The notes under the pieces were generated by a model. It saw only the letters and a list, made by a program, of their open reading frames with translations, had not been told where the DNA came from and made no database searches. This document shows positions 34,153 to 46,284 of a DNA stretch of 64,000 bases, piece by piece. Numbering within the stretch: position 1 is the first letter of the stretch; the number at the start of each line of letters is the position of its first letter. Origin of the DNA: Pampus argenteus (taxonomy: Eukaryota; Chordata; Actinopteri; Scombriformes; Stromateidae); the NCBI GenBank assembly GCA_036937835.1, contig CM072868.1, positions 7,265,001 to 7,329,000 of the forward strand. Direction: 5' to 3'. The translations under genes and the position numbers were made by a program.

Positions 34153-37100
34153 AGCTGATGTTTGATTTATTTTTTTGCCGCAATGTATCAGAGTAGACGT
34201 TTAATAAATCCCCGTTCTCATCTTAAAGTATACCGTTTTTAATCTCAGCCTAAAGATTTGTTTTGCTTTAAATATTAATTAATTACTGATTTGAACATTG
34301 GTAAAAGAGGATGTTTATCAAAAGACAAACCTTTGGTGTGACGTAGTTTGAATTTTAACCATTATGGACACAACAAATGGAATTAATGGGTATTTACAAA
34401 TATAATTGATTTCAAATTGGGCCCTTATTATATGGTCATTATATTGCAGGTCTGAAACGCATACTACAATGAGAACTAATAAAATATATAGCCTATATTT
34501 CAATTCATTTGAACATCTATAATTCAAACAATATTTCTTTTTTGCCATTTTTGCAGCCATATCTTCCGGAATAACTTCTTGAAGATGCAAACCTCTGGTT
34601 GCTTCTTAAAACAATGTTTACAAGATTTTTGATATATAGTATTACACAGTATCCCAGAGAGACCCGGCTCTCTCTCTGCTTTTATTACATAGTCTAGACT
34701 CCATATTGCCTTTTTTTAATATGATGCTGTTTGTTCCTATTATAATAATAAACATTGGAGTAATTTACATAAGATTATTCCTGGTCAAGAAGTAAAGCTA
34801 CTGTTGAAACTGTCAAACTAGCTTAGTTTGTTTAAAATTGAGGAGAAAAAAAAACAAAATAGCGGATTTGCACCTGAACTCAATAAAAGTGATTTTCTGA
34901 AGTACTTGGAAGTACTCATGGAGCTATTTCAAAGCGTATTGATGGTACTTGATTCAGCTCATGAAAGCAAATTAATGTGGTAGTGAGACCTGAAAGTTAA
35001 TCAGGCTGTGATCCACAGATCTGTTTTACCTCTGCCAGCCGCAGACAGACGGCTGTGTGAGTCATGTAAACACCAGTCAGTGTGTCTTCTTTCAGATTCA
35101 TTACCAGCAACACTTACAGCTGGTTGACCACTGGGTGGCACTGTTTGTATAGTTTATTTGCATTTGTCCTATGAGGCATTCATGTCACACACTTTCCACT
35201 GTGAAGAGACTGGGCATGAGAGTGAGTTCACTTGGCTGAGTGTGAGTACCCAGTGTACTTGTGTAACTGGTGTGTGCAATTGTTTCCAGATGCGCTGAAA
35301 ATTTGACTCTGCACGCCATCCTCCTTGGCATCCCATCGCTTCCCTTTTCCCCTGCACCCTCCCTGCTCTTAATGTTTGCCATCAGCATCCTATTTCCTGT
35401 CCTGAGAGCATGGCTGGCCATAGAGAATGTGTGATGGCTTTATGAGTATTATGACTCTGAAGAGGTTCAGGTTCGAGCAGGTTTGAGCCTGTCCTAAATA
35501 CAACAGGTGCTCCAGTCACGTAGTGTTTATATTCATATTGATATAACCTCACAGCATGGTCAGCTGGTTGTTTGCATAGCCTACAGCAGTAAGCAGTGAT
35601 ATGACTCAAAAGCCATGAGCTAATACACCCTCAACAACCACACACACCATCAAACATTCAAAAGAGGTTAACTGAAAGAACACATTTTCAGTAAATATGA
35701 GCTGTTTTTCTTTGTGTATGTTGTTCTTATTCTGTTGCTTGTCTGGTACCTGCAAGCAGGAAAAAAAAAACACACGTCCCTGTGATGTGTTCAGTTGTTT
35801 ATTTCTCCGACCAGGAAAAGACTGAGTCACAGCTGAGTCGCCTCCTCTCGTTCATTGTCTCTGACCCCATCTGTGCACCTTCCTGCATGTCAGACAACTT
35901 TGCATTTACCCTCTTCTAAGTAAATGCATTATCTCAAGCTTTTATCATAGTCTATAGCATTCATTTGCTTTCCATATGTTTCTTGTTTTTACTGGACTTT
36001 CCAACCAAAAAAAGGAAATCAGGCATGAGTGCAAAAGAGACAGACGCATGGCATTATAACAAAATAAACATAAGAGGCGGAGATTTGTTTTGCAAGTTTA
36101 TTCTGGGTGGTTTTTTTTCCATCTGTATAGCTTTGAGTCAGTGACTTCAGACAGAGCCACATGTGACTGGGCTGTGCAGGGAAAGGAGTGGCAGTAGAGC
36201 ACATGTATATAAGATCCCAAACTCAGTCAAGTCAACAGAAGTCTGTATTTCTCTGTTTTTCCTCTCTTTGTTCCTTCTGCAATTCTCCTGGATTACGTTA
36301 GAAATGACAACAAATCAAGACTGATTGGTTTAACTTGCCTGTGTTTACAGCTGTCAAGACTCTCTGTAGGTGGGTGAGAAACTGTTTAGAGAGAAATATG
36401 AGGGAAAGAATATCGGCACTCGGTTGCAGAGGGATGATGTTTGAAAGATTTCTTTTAGTGTGCTGTGGTAAAAACTAATGAATGTCTGATGTGACAATGC
36501 ATGTGCAATTTCAGAACGCCCTAAGCAGAGCTGCGTGTTGTCAGTGTACAAGTTGTTTCTGCATGATTTGTACATTTTTGCTGATTTTCTGACTGCATGA
36601 TCCATACACACTGTCTTTCAAACCCTATAAGTAGTGTGTTCTTGAGTAAACTGTACTTAGACAAGTGTTTCTGGCAAGTTCTTGCACCACTAATGTGCAA
36701 TATTATGTCTTGCTGCCAGACATCTTGCTAGACAGACGAAAAAGATTAAAGTAAATGAGACATTAAAGATTTTTTAGAAGCTGCAGGTCTTAAATTAAGC
36801 TTGAGACAGTGGCCAAACGGCAATTTGTATTCATTTTTTTAAAAAAATGTCTAATTGTTTCTTTCAAATGTTTCTTTGATTTAGTATGGTTAAGGAGAAT
36901 TCTTCTAACGCTGGAAATGATCAGCTTTGTATTTAAGAACCCCTTGATCCGGATCCCTGTGGATATTTGAACAATAAATGATTATGTCTAGAGGCTGCTG
37001 ACTCCGTGTGTGTGGGAGAGAAGAAGCCTGGGCGGCCAAACAGCAATGTGAAGGAAGGTTGCTCAAGGGTTGAATAAGTGTCTTTAGTGGGAAAAAAATA

Positions 37101-39147
37101 AGTGTTGTAAAGAGATGACTAATTCTGCGTGGGAGGTCAGCCTGTCCCTGATCATCCGGCCAACAGCCACCCCAGCACAGGCCTGTCACAAAGTCACCTT
37201 CCTCATCAACCCACTCTGTCCTGCTGTGGATTGCCAGTGTTTTCCACTCATTCTATCATCTACCTTGTTTTATTAATTGGTTTAGTCCTCCTTTACTTAA
37301 TATAGTGATAAATGACTAAGTGGAAAACCTGTAATCTCGAGGACTTAATGAGTCTTACTTGCTGCTTCACTCGAAGGTTTTAGTGTTTTTTTTTTATTTT
37401 TTGCTGGAGCGTGGTTCTTCCTGTGAGTGCCATTAAAAACTTAAGATGGAAAAATGCCCATCTGAAAATATACATTTATAAATAGCTAATTTCTTTTTCT
37501 AAAGTCTATTCCAAGATTTGTCTTTTGATTAGCACTTAAAAAAAAATGTTCATCAGCTGTAATGATCCACTGCTTCCTGATATATTAAAGGTGTTATAAT
37601 AATGGGGGATTTGCAGTTTTATAATCAACACTTTTCTCCATGTATTGCTGGGAATTCTTCACACATCCGGACAGTCCAGTCCACTGCCAAATGCCACACC
37701 ACATTATTTCCTGAATACTAACTTTTATGTGACTGTAGACCGTGAAGCTATTTGAAAGCACACTATAGTATGTTAATGAATCAGTAATTAATCATTAGTT
37801 GCTGGATATGTGTGAATGTGCATATTGACCCTTTCTAAATGAGTAGATTTAATAATGCTGTGTTACAATAGGCAGCAGCAGCCGCCACTGACTTAAGAAG
37901 CTGTTATAATTATGCAACTGTTATAAAGTAAATTGGTGAAAGCAAAGAGGAAATATGAGTCATAATGGGACTCGTAGTGTGCCACAATACACCAAGTGAC
38001 AGCTTACTAGTTTCTAGCGTGGTTACGTTAGCTCATAATATGGCATATGGGTATGAATATTAAGGAGAATGTGCTTTGAACATGTTTAATTTAATTCATT
38101 ATCTTTTTTTAAGTCGTCAGCTGTCCACATTGTGTCATGAGCTAATGATGCCTTCCCAAGAAAAACGTCCACTACGGTTGTGATGATTAATGGTTTTGTG
38201 ATGATGTTACCACCTGCTTCAGAGTTAATCAGGAGTAAGTCATTTAAAAAGTGGCCAGTATATAGACTCACAGGTAAATATGGATTAATAATTACTCATT
38301 AGCATGATGTCTGGAAGGCTGTTCGCAAGAAATTTATCGTTTTCCATTTGTTAGTATTTTATTCCATATATTTATAAGTACTTAGTTTCTTGATTTGTTT
38401 AGTTTACCTATAATTGTTGTAACCTGTAACCTGTGTCAAATTTATCTTAATCTGTTAATCTAAATGTACAACAGTGATTGATTCTAAAATAAATATATAC
38501 ATATATTAACATTAAATGTGTAAATATCATTCAACACCTACTCTGAAGCTGCAGTAAATATAATTCATTACATATTCATTATTGCCTTTACTGACATATG
38601 AAACATAATGATCTAATGTCTTTTTTATTTCTTGTACTAATCTGTTATAAATTGTTATAATACTATAATTTAATCAAATAATAACAAATGTGATTGATAG
38701 TTAATTATGAGCTTGTTACATCATTGTGAACTTGTTGTTTTCTTGGGACTAATCTTAAAGTGTTACTTAAGTTTTTGATTTGGACATTGAACTGTTCTAC
38801 TGGTACTGAATATGATTTTTGTTTGAGATTTCACAATTTCAGTTCTTTTTCAGTAAAATGTTCTCTCGTATTCTCTTATTCTGATGATCTCTTCCCATCA
38901 ACTACTAATTAAACATTGTTAAATTAATCATTGTTTACTGGGTTTGGTTAGTTCGTGTAAATGTCATGTCATAAAAGTTATGATGCATGAAACCTCTGAG
39001 AGCAACAAATTTATACTGTAAGTAGCAAGTGGGGAAGTTTTATTTTATTTATTTTTTTTATGAGTAAAAATAAAAGATGAACTTGCTGAACCATATATAA
39101 TTTCCAAGAACAGCTCGGCTCAAAGGCCACAGCCGTTTACTGATATG

Positions 39148-39177
39148 TGATTAGGTCTTAAGCATAAGACCTAATCA
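39148..39177. repeat. Perfect inverted repeat, 13-base arms and 4-base loop
   Basis: TGATTAGGTCTTA, then loop AGCA, then TAAGACCTAATCA. Both arms match without mismatch. No T-run follows and no adjacent gene is known, so its function is open. Confidence 0.85.
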
Positions 39178-40489
39178 TTTTTACAGGAAAAATAGGGCAA
39201 AAAATATGTATTAACTTGAGACTACTATATAATGAGTGGAAACTTACCATTGTGAAACTTCTCTTATGTGTAAGGCCTCTTAAATCAATCAAAGTCTTTA
39301 TTAAGCTACATGTCATTAATTTATCTGTTTTCTCACATTTGTTTTGGCACTAAATGTGCAACTTGAGCCTTTAAGTTTGATTAATTTTTTCTTTTTTTAA
39401 TTTTATAAATTTAAAAAGAAAGATAATCATCTTTACTGCATGCTACTTCTTCTCCCACTGTATTTTTTTTTATACCTTTGATAAGCATTTGCCTCTTGCA
39501 ATTTAGTGTTGCCAAACACTGTTGAAAAAGTAAAGAACCAATATTGAAACATTTTGTTACCAAATTGCCCAAAAATGATCATAATCTGAGTCTTCTCTGA
39601 ACAGTAAGAGTTTATGTGCTGACAGAATGGAGTTCAGCATATAGAGTCTTAGAGTGCAGAGACAAAGACGACTCATCGCATATATGATGCCAGTTAAACA
39701 CTTTGACACTGAAACTTTGCTTTTTACGCAGAGTGACTGACCCTGAGCTTTCAATACATTATTAAAAAGCATTTCAAATCATCATTATTGATGGAGATAC
39801 AAAGTCGTGTGCATGATTAATTCATTTATTCATAGGAAATGATACATGACATGGGTATAATTCAAGCATACAAAACTAACTTTAATATGAAAATAGAACC
39901 GAATGACAGGTGGAGCTACCAAACTTACTACTATGACTGTAAAAAATCTGGATTTACAGAAGTTTTCAAATATTCTCTGAGCTCTTTTCCTTCCAGGACT
40001 GGATCAGTTTACATAAGGAGTGGACATGAAGCTTCTGCTTCACACTGCTGTTTACATAAACCTCCGTCAACACCCAAGATTTTCATCCACATGCCAGTAA
40101 GTCAGTCTTCCCTCCTCCAGGTTATGGCTAAAATATTCCATCTCAAATGTACAGCAGATATGTGAAGGCTTTTTTTTCTTAAATAATCATCTAATAGTCA
40201 TCTGGATAACATCTCAGACATGTAAAGGTTTCTATGTATGTGTGCAGGTTCATAGAGTTCAGTACTTCCTCAGTATCTTAGTACCGGTATTCAGGTCAAT
40301 CTTTCCTCTTTTTTTTTTCAATAAACTAAGTTACATAAAAATAAATGATGCACTCCAACTACTGAAAAATGTGCCTTTAAATATTTTCTGTGATTAAGAA
40401 ACTATACTGCTGGAATCATTTTAAAATTTCTTTGGTCACTTTCCCACTCTTTGCTTTTTTGCACCACTCTCTGGTTCAGATGTGTGTAT

Positions 40490-40576
40490 TTTGCCCCCTA
40501 GCGACCATGGCTGTAGACTGTTACCAGTGGAGCTGTTGCTACAGTAACAATCTAATGCCACGGTCACCATGGAGAC
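40490..40576 (-). ncRNA. mir132: microRNA mir-132 precursor
   Basis: The minus strand folds into a hairpin with both mature arms readable. The 3p arm, complement of 40502-40523, begins TAACAGTCTACAGCCATGGT and has the miR-132-3p sequence as known across vertebrates. The 5p arm, complement of 40543-40564, begins ACCGTGGCATTAGATTGTTA and fits the fish form of miR-132-5p (mammals have CTTTCG in the middle). The loop is about 19 bases. miR-132 is a neuronal, activity-induced microRNA. It lies about 240 bases downstream of mir-212 on the same strand, as in mammals, and is convergent with dph1. Confidence 0.97.
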
Positions 40577-40757
40577 AGCGGAAGGAATATGATTGGCTGT
40601 GGTAAGCACTGACGTCCTCAGTGGTTTGATGATGTTGGAGATGCAGCCTTCAGTAGTGCTGTGCTCCGAAAAGGAAACTTCAGCAGCTTCTTCCCACTCA
40701 TCTTAACTGTTACAGTCACAGAGGTGAATCTTTTCTTACAGCGCAGAGATTTGCCAG

Positions 40758-40842
40758 ACGTCAGTAGCCATGACTGTAGACTGTTACTGTACTTTGGAGG
40801 AGTTTTATCAGTAAGCAGTCTAGAGCCAAGGTATTGATGCAC
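40758..40842 (-). ncRNA. mir212: microRNA mir-212 precursor
   Basis: On the minus strand the 5p arm (complement of 40810-40832) begins ACCTTGGCTCTAGACTGCTT and the 3p arm (complement of 40766-40786) begins TAACAGTCTACAGTCATGGC. These match miR-212-5p and miR-212-3p of vertebrates. The arms pair over most of their length around a loop of about 23 bases. The 3p seed AACAGTC is shared with mir-132, so both target overlapping mRNAs. It lies upstream of mir-132 in the transcription direction, the mammalian order. Confidence 0.97.
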
Positions 40843-41310
40843 TGGCTGATAGGACAGAGCAGGACTATAGGTTTAAATCAGACTGCAGAGCATATGAAAG
40901 TATAAAAACAGAGAACAACATGCAGAGACTAAAGGTGGGATGTGTAGAGTGAGAGAGACACTGTGATGCTGCCCTTTGATCAACAATTACATGTCATCTA
41001 CATTATGTAAACAAATCAAGGTGTGAAGTGCAAAGGAAAGTTAGTTGGGATATCACTGTGGTGCACTACGCAGCTGTTAGCCAAATCAGATCATATAGTA
41101 TGACGGTGCTCACAGTGATACACATCATCGCCCTTCCTGTCAGAGGCCTTGGGCTATATGTGACCAGACTGGCTGTTACATAGCGCACTTGTTGTGTTTG
41201 TAGTATTGATTTCCATGCCGATTATCTATGAGTCAGCCACAGGATGTGTACGGACGGGAGCACAGGGTGGATAGGTGGCTTATGCAAGCTCAACTGAGTA
41301 TCTCTGGAAC

Positions 41311-41318
41311 TGACGTCA
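41311..41318. promoter_or_regulatory. Full palindromic CRE (TGACGTCA)
   Basis: A perfect 8-base cAMP response element lies 479 bases upstream of the mir-212 5p arm on the transcribed minus strand. Mammalian miR-212/132 is induced through CREB bound to CREs at the locus. Other CRE-like half-sites nearby are at 40609-40615, 42534-42540, 42563-42567 and 43590-43597. Confidence 0.6.
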
Positions 41319-42099
41319 GTAGTCAGGAAATTTGAGCACACTTAGGTGCTCATCCGGTGTTTATACTGGCTGTTTATGTTGTTTATGGTATTGATTCATA
41401 CTTTTTTTTTCATTTCTGCTTTTCTTTTGAAGGAATTTGGAGGAGCTTGTGAGTGGACAAATGCAAAAGTTGCCACCAAATTGTCACCAGAGGTTACAGT
41501 TCACCTGGACTTGTCATGTTTGTGTCTGTATGTCCAGTCCTATCACTCTGAATTACTTACATAACCACTAACATTAGTGATCAGTGTAAGTGATCTACCC
41601 ATAGCTCCAGGCCATATTATTGAATAAATGTTGTTGCTGTTGTTTTTTTTCTTTTTTTTTTAAAATCAATCTTTGTAATGTTAAATCAATGTAAGTGGCC
41701 CTTTTCGTTTTGTGTCTGGACTGTCTCTGTCCATGGTCCTGAACAACATCCACTGACCGACAAACCCTGCTGCGTGAGCCGTAAATATCTCTAGAGATGC
41801 GCCTCTCTATTTGTAAAAGACACGCACATGTTAGAGGTAGAGGTCAGGGAGTTTAAAATATTATTGCTGTGTTACAGTCCAACTTACATGTGGGATAGAT
41901 TCAAGCATCTACAACGTTATATGCTAAAAAAAATACAATATCTATCATTTTGAAACATTTGAATAGTGTTTCACTGACCCCTTAGACTTATCTGACATGA
42001 GTTTAGTTGTTAGTGCATGTGTATCAGAAAAGCTGGTGCCTCTCGGTTTATCACAGTGTTTTAAATCACAGCTCCGTGCAGGTCAGCCTTCAGACCACG

Positions 42100-42120
42100 T
42101 TCAGCACCGTGGACAGCGCC
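42100..42120 (+). promoter_or_regulatory. Canonical RE1/NRSE element (REST binding site)
   Basis: The 21 bases start TTCAGCACC, have two spacer bases GT, and end GGACAGCGCC. This fits the RE1 consensus TTYAGCACCNNGGACAGCGCC at every fixed position. It lies about 1.27 kb upstream of mir-212. REST repression of miR-132/212 through a nearby RE1 is established in mammals. The open frame across it on the + strand is not a gene. Confidence 0.88.
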
Positions 42121-42457
42121 ACGCAGCTTCAGGAAGCCGCTGCTTATTTCAGTTCTTTGAAACACCTTCAAAGGGTGTTTCAGATCATGTTTTGTGTCTC
42201 ATGTTGTTTGTTTCCAGGGCTCTCATATCGTTTAAAGCACACGTGGAAATGTCCCGCGTAGTCGGACATCAAGGCTTAAAAACAGTGGCGAGGTTATTGA
42301 ACCATGCTCATTGTAATTCTGGTCAGAGACCCCCCCCCCCTCCAGGAGTTACCTTGGGAAATGTTCATCATTCCTCCAAGCCTTCCCACCCCCCTCACTC
42401 TCACCTCCCTCATCTTCTCCATCTAGTATGGAGACACATCGCAATGCAGGTAATAGA

Positions 42458-42567
42458 CGTATATAGGCGGACACGCACTGTGTCTTTAAAGCCCTCTGAT
42501 GGGTGATTGGAAGTCGTCTGCATGTGCGCAGGAATGACGTGAAATTGACTTCATCTCTGGAACGCGT
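42458..42567 (-). promoter_or_regulatory. Candidate minus-strand promoter: CRE half-sites and TATA-like box
   Basis: Reading the minus strand, a TGACG half-site (complement of 42563-42567) and TCACGTCATT (complement of 42533-42542) are followed about 70 bases on by CCTATATACG (TATATA at 42460-42465). The order and spacing suit a promoter transcribing toward mir-212, with a start near 42430. It would place the RE1 about 310 bases inside the transcript. It is an alternative, or second, start to the 43.5 kb candidate. Confidence 0.3.
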
Positions 42568-43218
42568 CACGATGTCATTTCAACATGAAAAAAAAAAAAA
42601 ACAAGGAGGAGAAAAAAAACTAACGAACTAGAGAGAGAATGTTTGTCTGCCAAAGCGAGGAATTCATTTAAAATAGGTCTCTCTACAGAAGGTTGCTTAC
42701 ACAGTAGAACTGATTCTGTACTGTGTGTCTTATGATTTCATCCTAACAAGCAACACATGAGTAAGTTGTCCCACATCATCCTGACTACATACTGTATAGA
42801 AGTCTTAAGGAGCAGCCTGTCAGCACACTTAGGCTGACTGACTGCTTTCAACCAAAATCACCGCAAGTCGTGATTCGGTTACTATCTGCGGGGATGCAGC
42901 CTGGTTAACATGCAGTCAGCGTAGCCTACACCCAACGAGACATTCTCTCCTTTTTTCACAGTTGTCACTGCCCATGTGCGCCAAAGTGACTCACACTGCA
43001 GTAACTTCCAGCCTCTGTAATCTACCGTAGATTCACGAAGTGACACGCAGAGGGAAAATTCGGTTTTCAGGAGGGATATTACGCTGATTTAACAAACTCA
43101 TTGTTGTTGTAATTTTCTCGCTGCACGTGGATTGGGACAGCTGTTTGTAATCATTCAACATTTCTAGAAGACAAAAAATAAATAAAATAAAATGGGAACA
43201 ACGAAGAGGAAAACTTAC

Positions 43219-43475
43219 CTCTTGGTCTTCGCATGTCCAGCTGATATTTCTTCAGTTTACGACTTGATAAAACAATTTTTTTTAAAAACAACATAGTTCT
43301 AACATTTTCCACCTCGTTTAATTATACTTGATGACGGGGAAAATGTATCATATATCATAGTAATATCCTATTTAACCTCACCGCCAGAACTGGTTACGGA
43401 ATTTTCTACAAAATACGCTGCTCGATTTGATTGTAATTTTCTCGCTCCTGCACCTCGGTGTCTCATGAAATTCAG
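43219..43475 (-). ncRNA. Candidate first exon of the mir-212/132 host transcript
   Basis: On the minus strand, CAAGAG|GTAAGTTTT at 43224-43210 is a near-consensus splice donor (GTAAGT = complement of 43213-43218). About 280 bases upstream is a TATAAGAG box, so transcription could begin near 43470 and give an exon of about 250 bases without a long reading frame. Its intron would contain the RE1, the 41311 CRE, mir-212 and mir-132. The acceptor of a second exon was not located. The model rests on sequence motifs only. Confidence 0.35.
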
Positions 43476-43496
43476 CGGGCTCTCCCGGTGATCTGC

Positions 43497-43597
43497 TCTT
43501 ATAGGCACCCCGTAGTACTAGTAATGGAGATGGGAGGGGACACTCATTCATTCAGAAGCATCACCTACATGGACGATGTACGTGGACTCTTACGTCA
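43497..43597 (-). promoter_or_regulatory. Candidate core promoter of mir-212/132 host transcript (TATA plus CRE variant)
   Basis: The minus strand reads TGACGTAA (complement of 43590-43597, a functional CRE variant) and then CCTATAAGAG, with TATAAGAG at 43504-43497, 86 bases later. CRE-TATA spacing of this kind is common in CREB-driven promoters. A good splice donor follows about 280 bases downstream at 43218. Confidence 0.4.
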
Positions 43598-46003
43598 TCG
43601 AGGAAATTTAGTCAACAGAAGGACGCTCAGGGTTCCGTAAAGGGAGGGGGTGGTGGTGGTGTTGGGGACAATCTTTGACTTGTGTTCTTTTGTTGTTGTT
43701 GTTGTGGTTGTTGTTTGGTACAATAATGCAACCTTATAGTCCTGCTTGTATTTGACAAGCACATCTCACACCAGTGGTCCCTCAGGAAATAGTTTTTAGA
43801 GGCGTCCAGGCCTGTGTGCCAAAGTGAGACGCAATCAGCAATCCTCACAGGAGGAAGCAGAAAAAGTAAATTGAAAAATTACTCATCTTGACCTTGATGT
43901 TGTTTGATGTACTTTACTTGTATGTACAACAAGCTAAGCCTGTGATGTGTGTGTTTGAGCCACATATCACTACCTACTTTTTAACCTGTTATCTAATCTG
44001 TGCCCTCATGAGAGAAAAAAAAATACAAGGATCAAACAGTTCTGTGTCTTTTCTGGATTATATCTGGAAGGCAGCGTGAAGCTGTGGGATTCGTATCCGT
44101 ATCAGCTCTATCTTGGTTTAAAAGTTGCAGGCCAGCGATTTAGTATTAAACTTCCATAACGTTGGGGTGGAGGATGTTAACCGAAAAAAAGAAAAACTGT
44201 TTCAAAAATAATGATCAAATTATATTTTTTTAAAAATACTCTGCAGTAGAGATAAAAACCCTGGATCATACACTTCCCATACTGCATCTTAACTGCCCAC
44301 ATCTTTTTTTTTTACTTTACACCTCCAACCAAGTTTTCTCTCAGAAATATTTGAAGTCTCATGTATTCATCATCATGACTTTAGTCAGCTCCTCCACGGC
44401 TACAAAGGACACAACTGGTTTTACAGACTGAGCAGTACTTCTCATGATGAGTAAACTGAGCTTCATGTGTAAAATCGGTGGAGTGTCCCTTTAAAACTCT
44501 GATATATGTGAGAAGAAGCTGAGGACTAATACTAAACCGAAGAGTATCTACTTCACTGGTACGCAGATACAGTAATTGATCAGTTTCACATCAGTCGAAA
44601 ACTTCTTATGGTCTTTGGAGGCATTTTTGTAAGATTTCTACAGTCGAGCTTCAGAAGACAGAGAAAAGAAACCCCCGAAAAAAGTGAGTAAGTGGGCCTT
44701 GAGTGGAGATTTTTTTTTGTCAGCTAAGACTTTTGTAAACTGACTTGTTATTTTCAGGTCAAAGTGTTCCTGATATTTTCAGCTGTATCCTCTACAGAGT
44801 TGGGTTTCAATCTAATTGAAGTTATCACTGTGTTTGATGAGTCCAACTATCCATTTGGTGGTGTTTTCTAAGCCTAAATTTGCTTTGTGCCCTGTTTGTT
44901 TGGGAAATCTCTTGATTAATTTAGAACCTTGAATCCACCAGGGTTCAGTTTATGTAGTAGTGGAACAATATGAACTCCTAATATTAATATTAACTTCTTC
45001 GGCATTAGTTTCACATTCAGTTGCAAAGTCTCAAGGCTGGCAGAAAAAGGTTTTGGATAATGATTCAGCAAATAGAAAAAACATGAACCAGAACTCAGAG
45101 TTTACCCTTGGTCTCATTGCTGCCTCCTTCGCTTACACTCCATCTCTGTTTTTCACTGTGACTGTCACCTCCATCCTCCATCCCCAACCCACTCAGTCTC
45201 TGTCATCATTTCAAAGAAATTCCTCCTTTCTTTTATTTCTTTTTTTTTTATAGCAGAGCTTTTCTGAAATAAGAGAATGCCCATACATAAGGTTATGTGT
45301 GCATTTTAATTCTTTATTTGGTATGTCACTGTTCCATTTTAGTTTAAAAAGACTAAGGAAAAAATAGGGGTCATCAGATACTTCACTTCACTATAACAAT
45401 AATAATACCTATATAATGACCTTTCAAAATACTTCAAATGAATCAACGAGAGAACGGAAATCCCTCTTCTCACAATTCGTGACTACACTAAGGCCATAAC
45501 CTGTGATGTGGGGTGTAACAAGTAGATATGAAATTAGTTTAAGGGCTCACTAAACCACTGATTTTAAATCATTCAAATAATTGTCCCTCCTTGAGTTGAT
45601 TATTTGTTTGAAAATAGTGTCTAGAATTAAGATTTCAGCAGTTTATACTTTTTTTTTTTTTTACCATGTCAACATATAACACCATTTCAGGTCATTTCAG
45701 ACATATAAACTTCTACTAAACACAAAATTCCTTAAAGTTGTTTTACTGTTTTACTATAGGAATTAATGGCGGTTACATGGTAGGCATCATTCACACTAAA
45801 AATCACTTGTAAATGAGAAAAAAGGTGTATAACAGTATGTCGTTATGTTGTATAACCATCCTTGATAACTTGTTCTAAACCTGTTTGCATTTATGTCTTT
45901 GCCATATCTTTCTTTCTGTTTTTTTTCTTCTTCTGCTTCTCTCACATACATCTTTCCTTCTCATAGGTGATATTCTTTGATTGGCTGCTGATGGCTGATT
46001 TTC

Positions 46004-46004
<1 letters not shown>

Positions 46005-46041
<37 letters not shown>
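46005..46041. repeat. (GT)n microsatellite
   Basis: This is an uninterrupted GT run of about 18 units. Confidence 0.9.
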
Positions 46042-46214
46042 CAAGTGAGAAAACTGCAGTTACCAGAAGAGGGAGGGCGCGACAGTGATGATTCACATGT
46101 AGTGCAAGCAGGAGAGTGACAAGGAAGGAGGTAAATATCTACAGGGTGAAGAATAAAGAGATACACAGGATCTGCTAATGATCAAACATCATGCAGACAT
46201 TCATGTTTATACAT

Positions 46215-46251
<37 letters not shown>

Positions 46252-46252
46252 C
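46215..46252. repeat. Compound (CA)n(TA)n microsatellite
   Basis: A CA run passes directly into a TA run, alternating purine-pyrimidine throughout. Confidence 0.9.
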
Positions 46253-46284
46253 TAAATGAAACATTAAGAGATCTCCATAGTTGT

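Larger units (their letters stand above)
33641..40480. other. Spacer between dph1 3' end and mir-132
   Basis: This is about 6.8 kb without a recognisable exon on either strand. It contains an (AAAT)n run at 33814-33834, a (CT)n run at 34116-34149, AT-rich sequence from about 37.4 to 39.5 kb and a perfect 13-base-arm hairpin at 39148-39177. In mammals OVCA2 lies in this interval. I did not see its hydrolase sequence here. The 3' part of the pri-miRNA may run into this spacer from the right. Confidence 0.6.

Noticed and set aside
33641..40480. OVCA2-like hydrolase gene expected from mammalian order
   Set aside because: No open frame or exon with a serine-hydrolase signature was seen in this spacer.
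41997..42506. 169-residue open frame on the + strand
   Set aside because: It overlaps the RE1 and promoter-like motifs of the minus-strand miR locus, resembles no protein, and has a poly(C) run in the middle.
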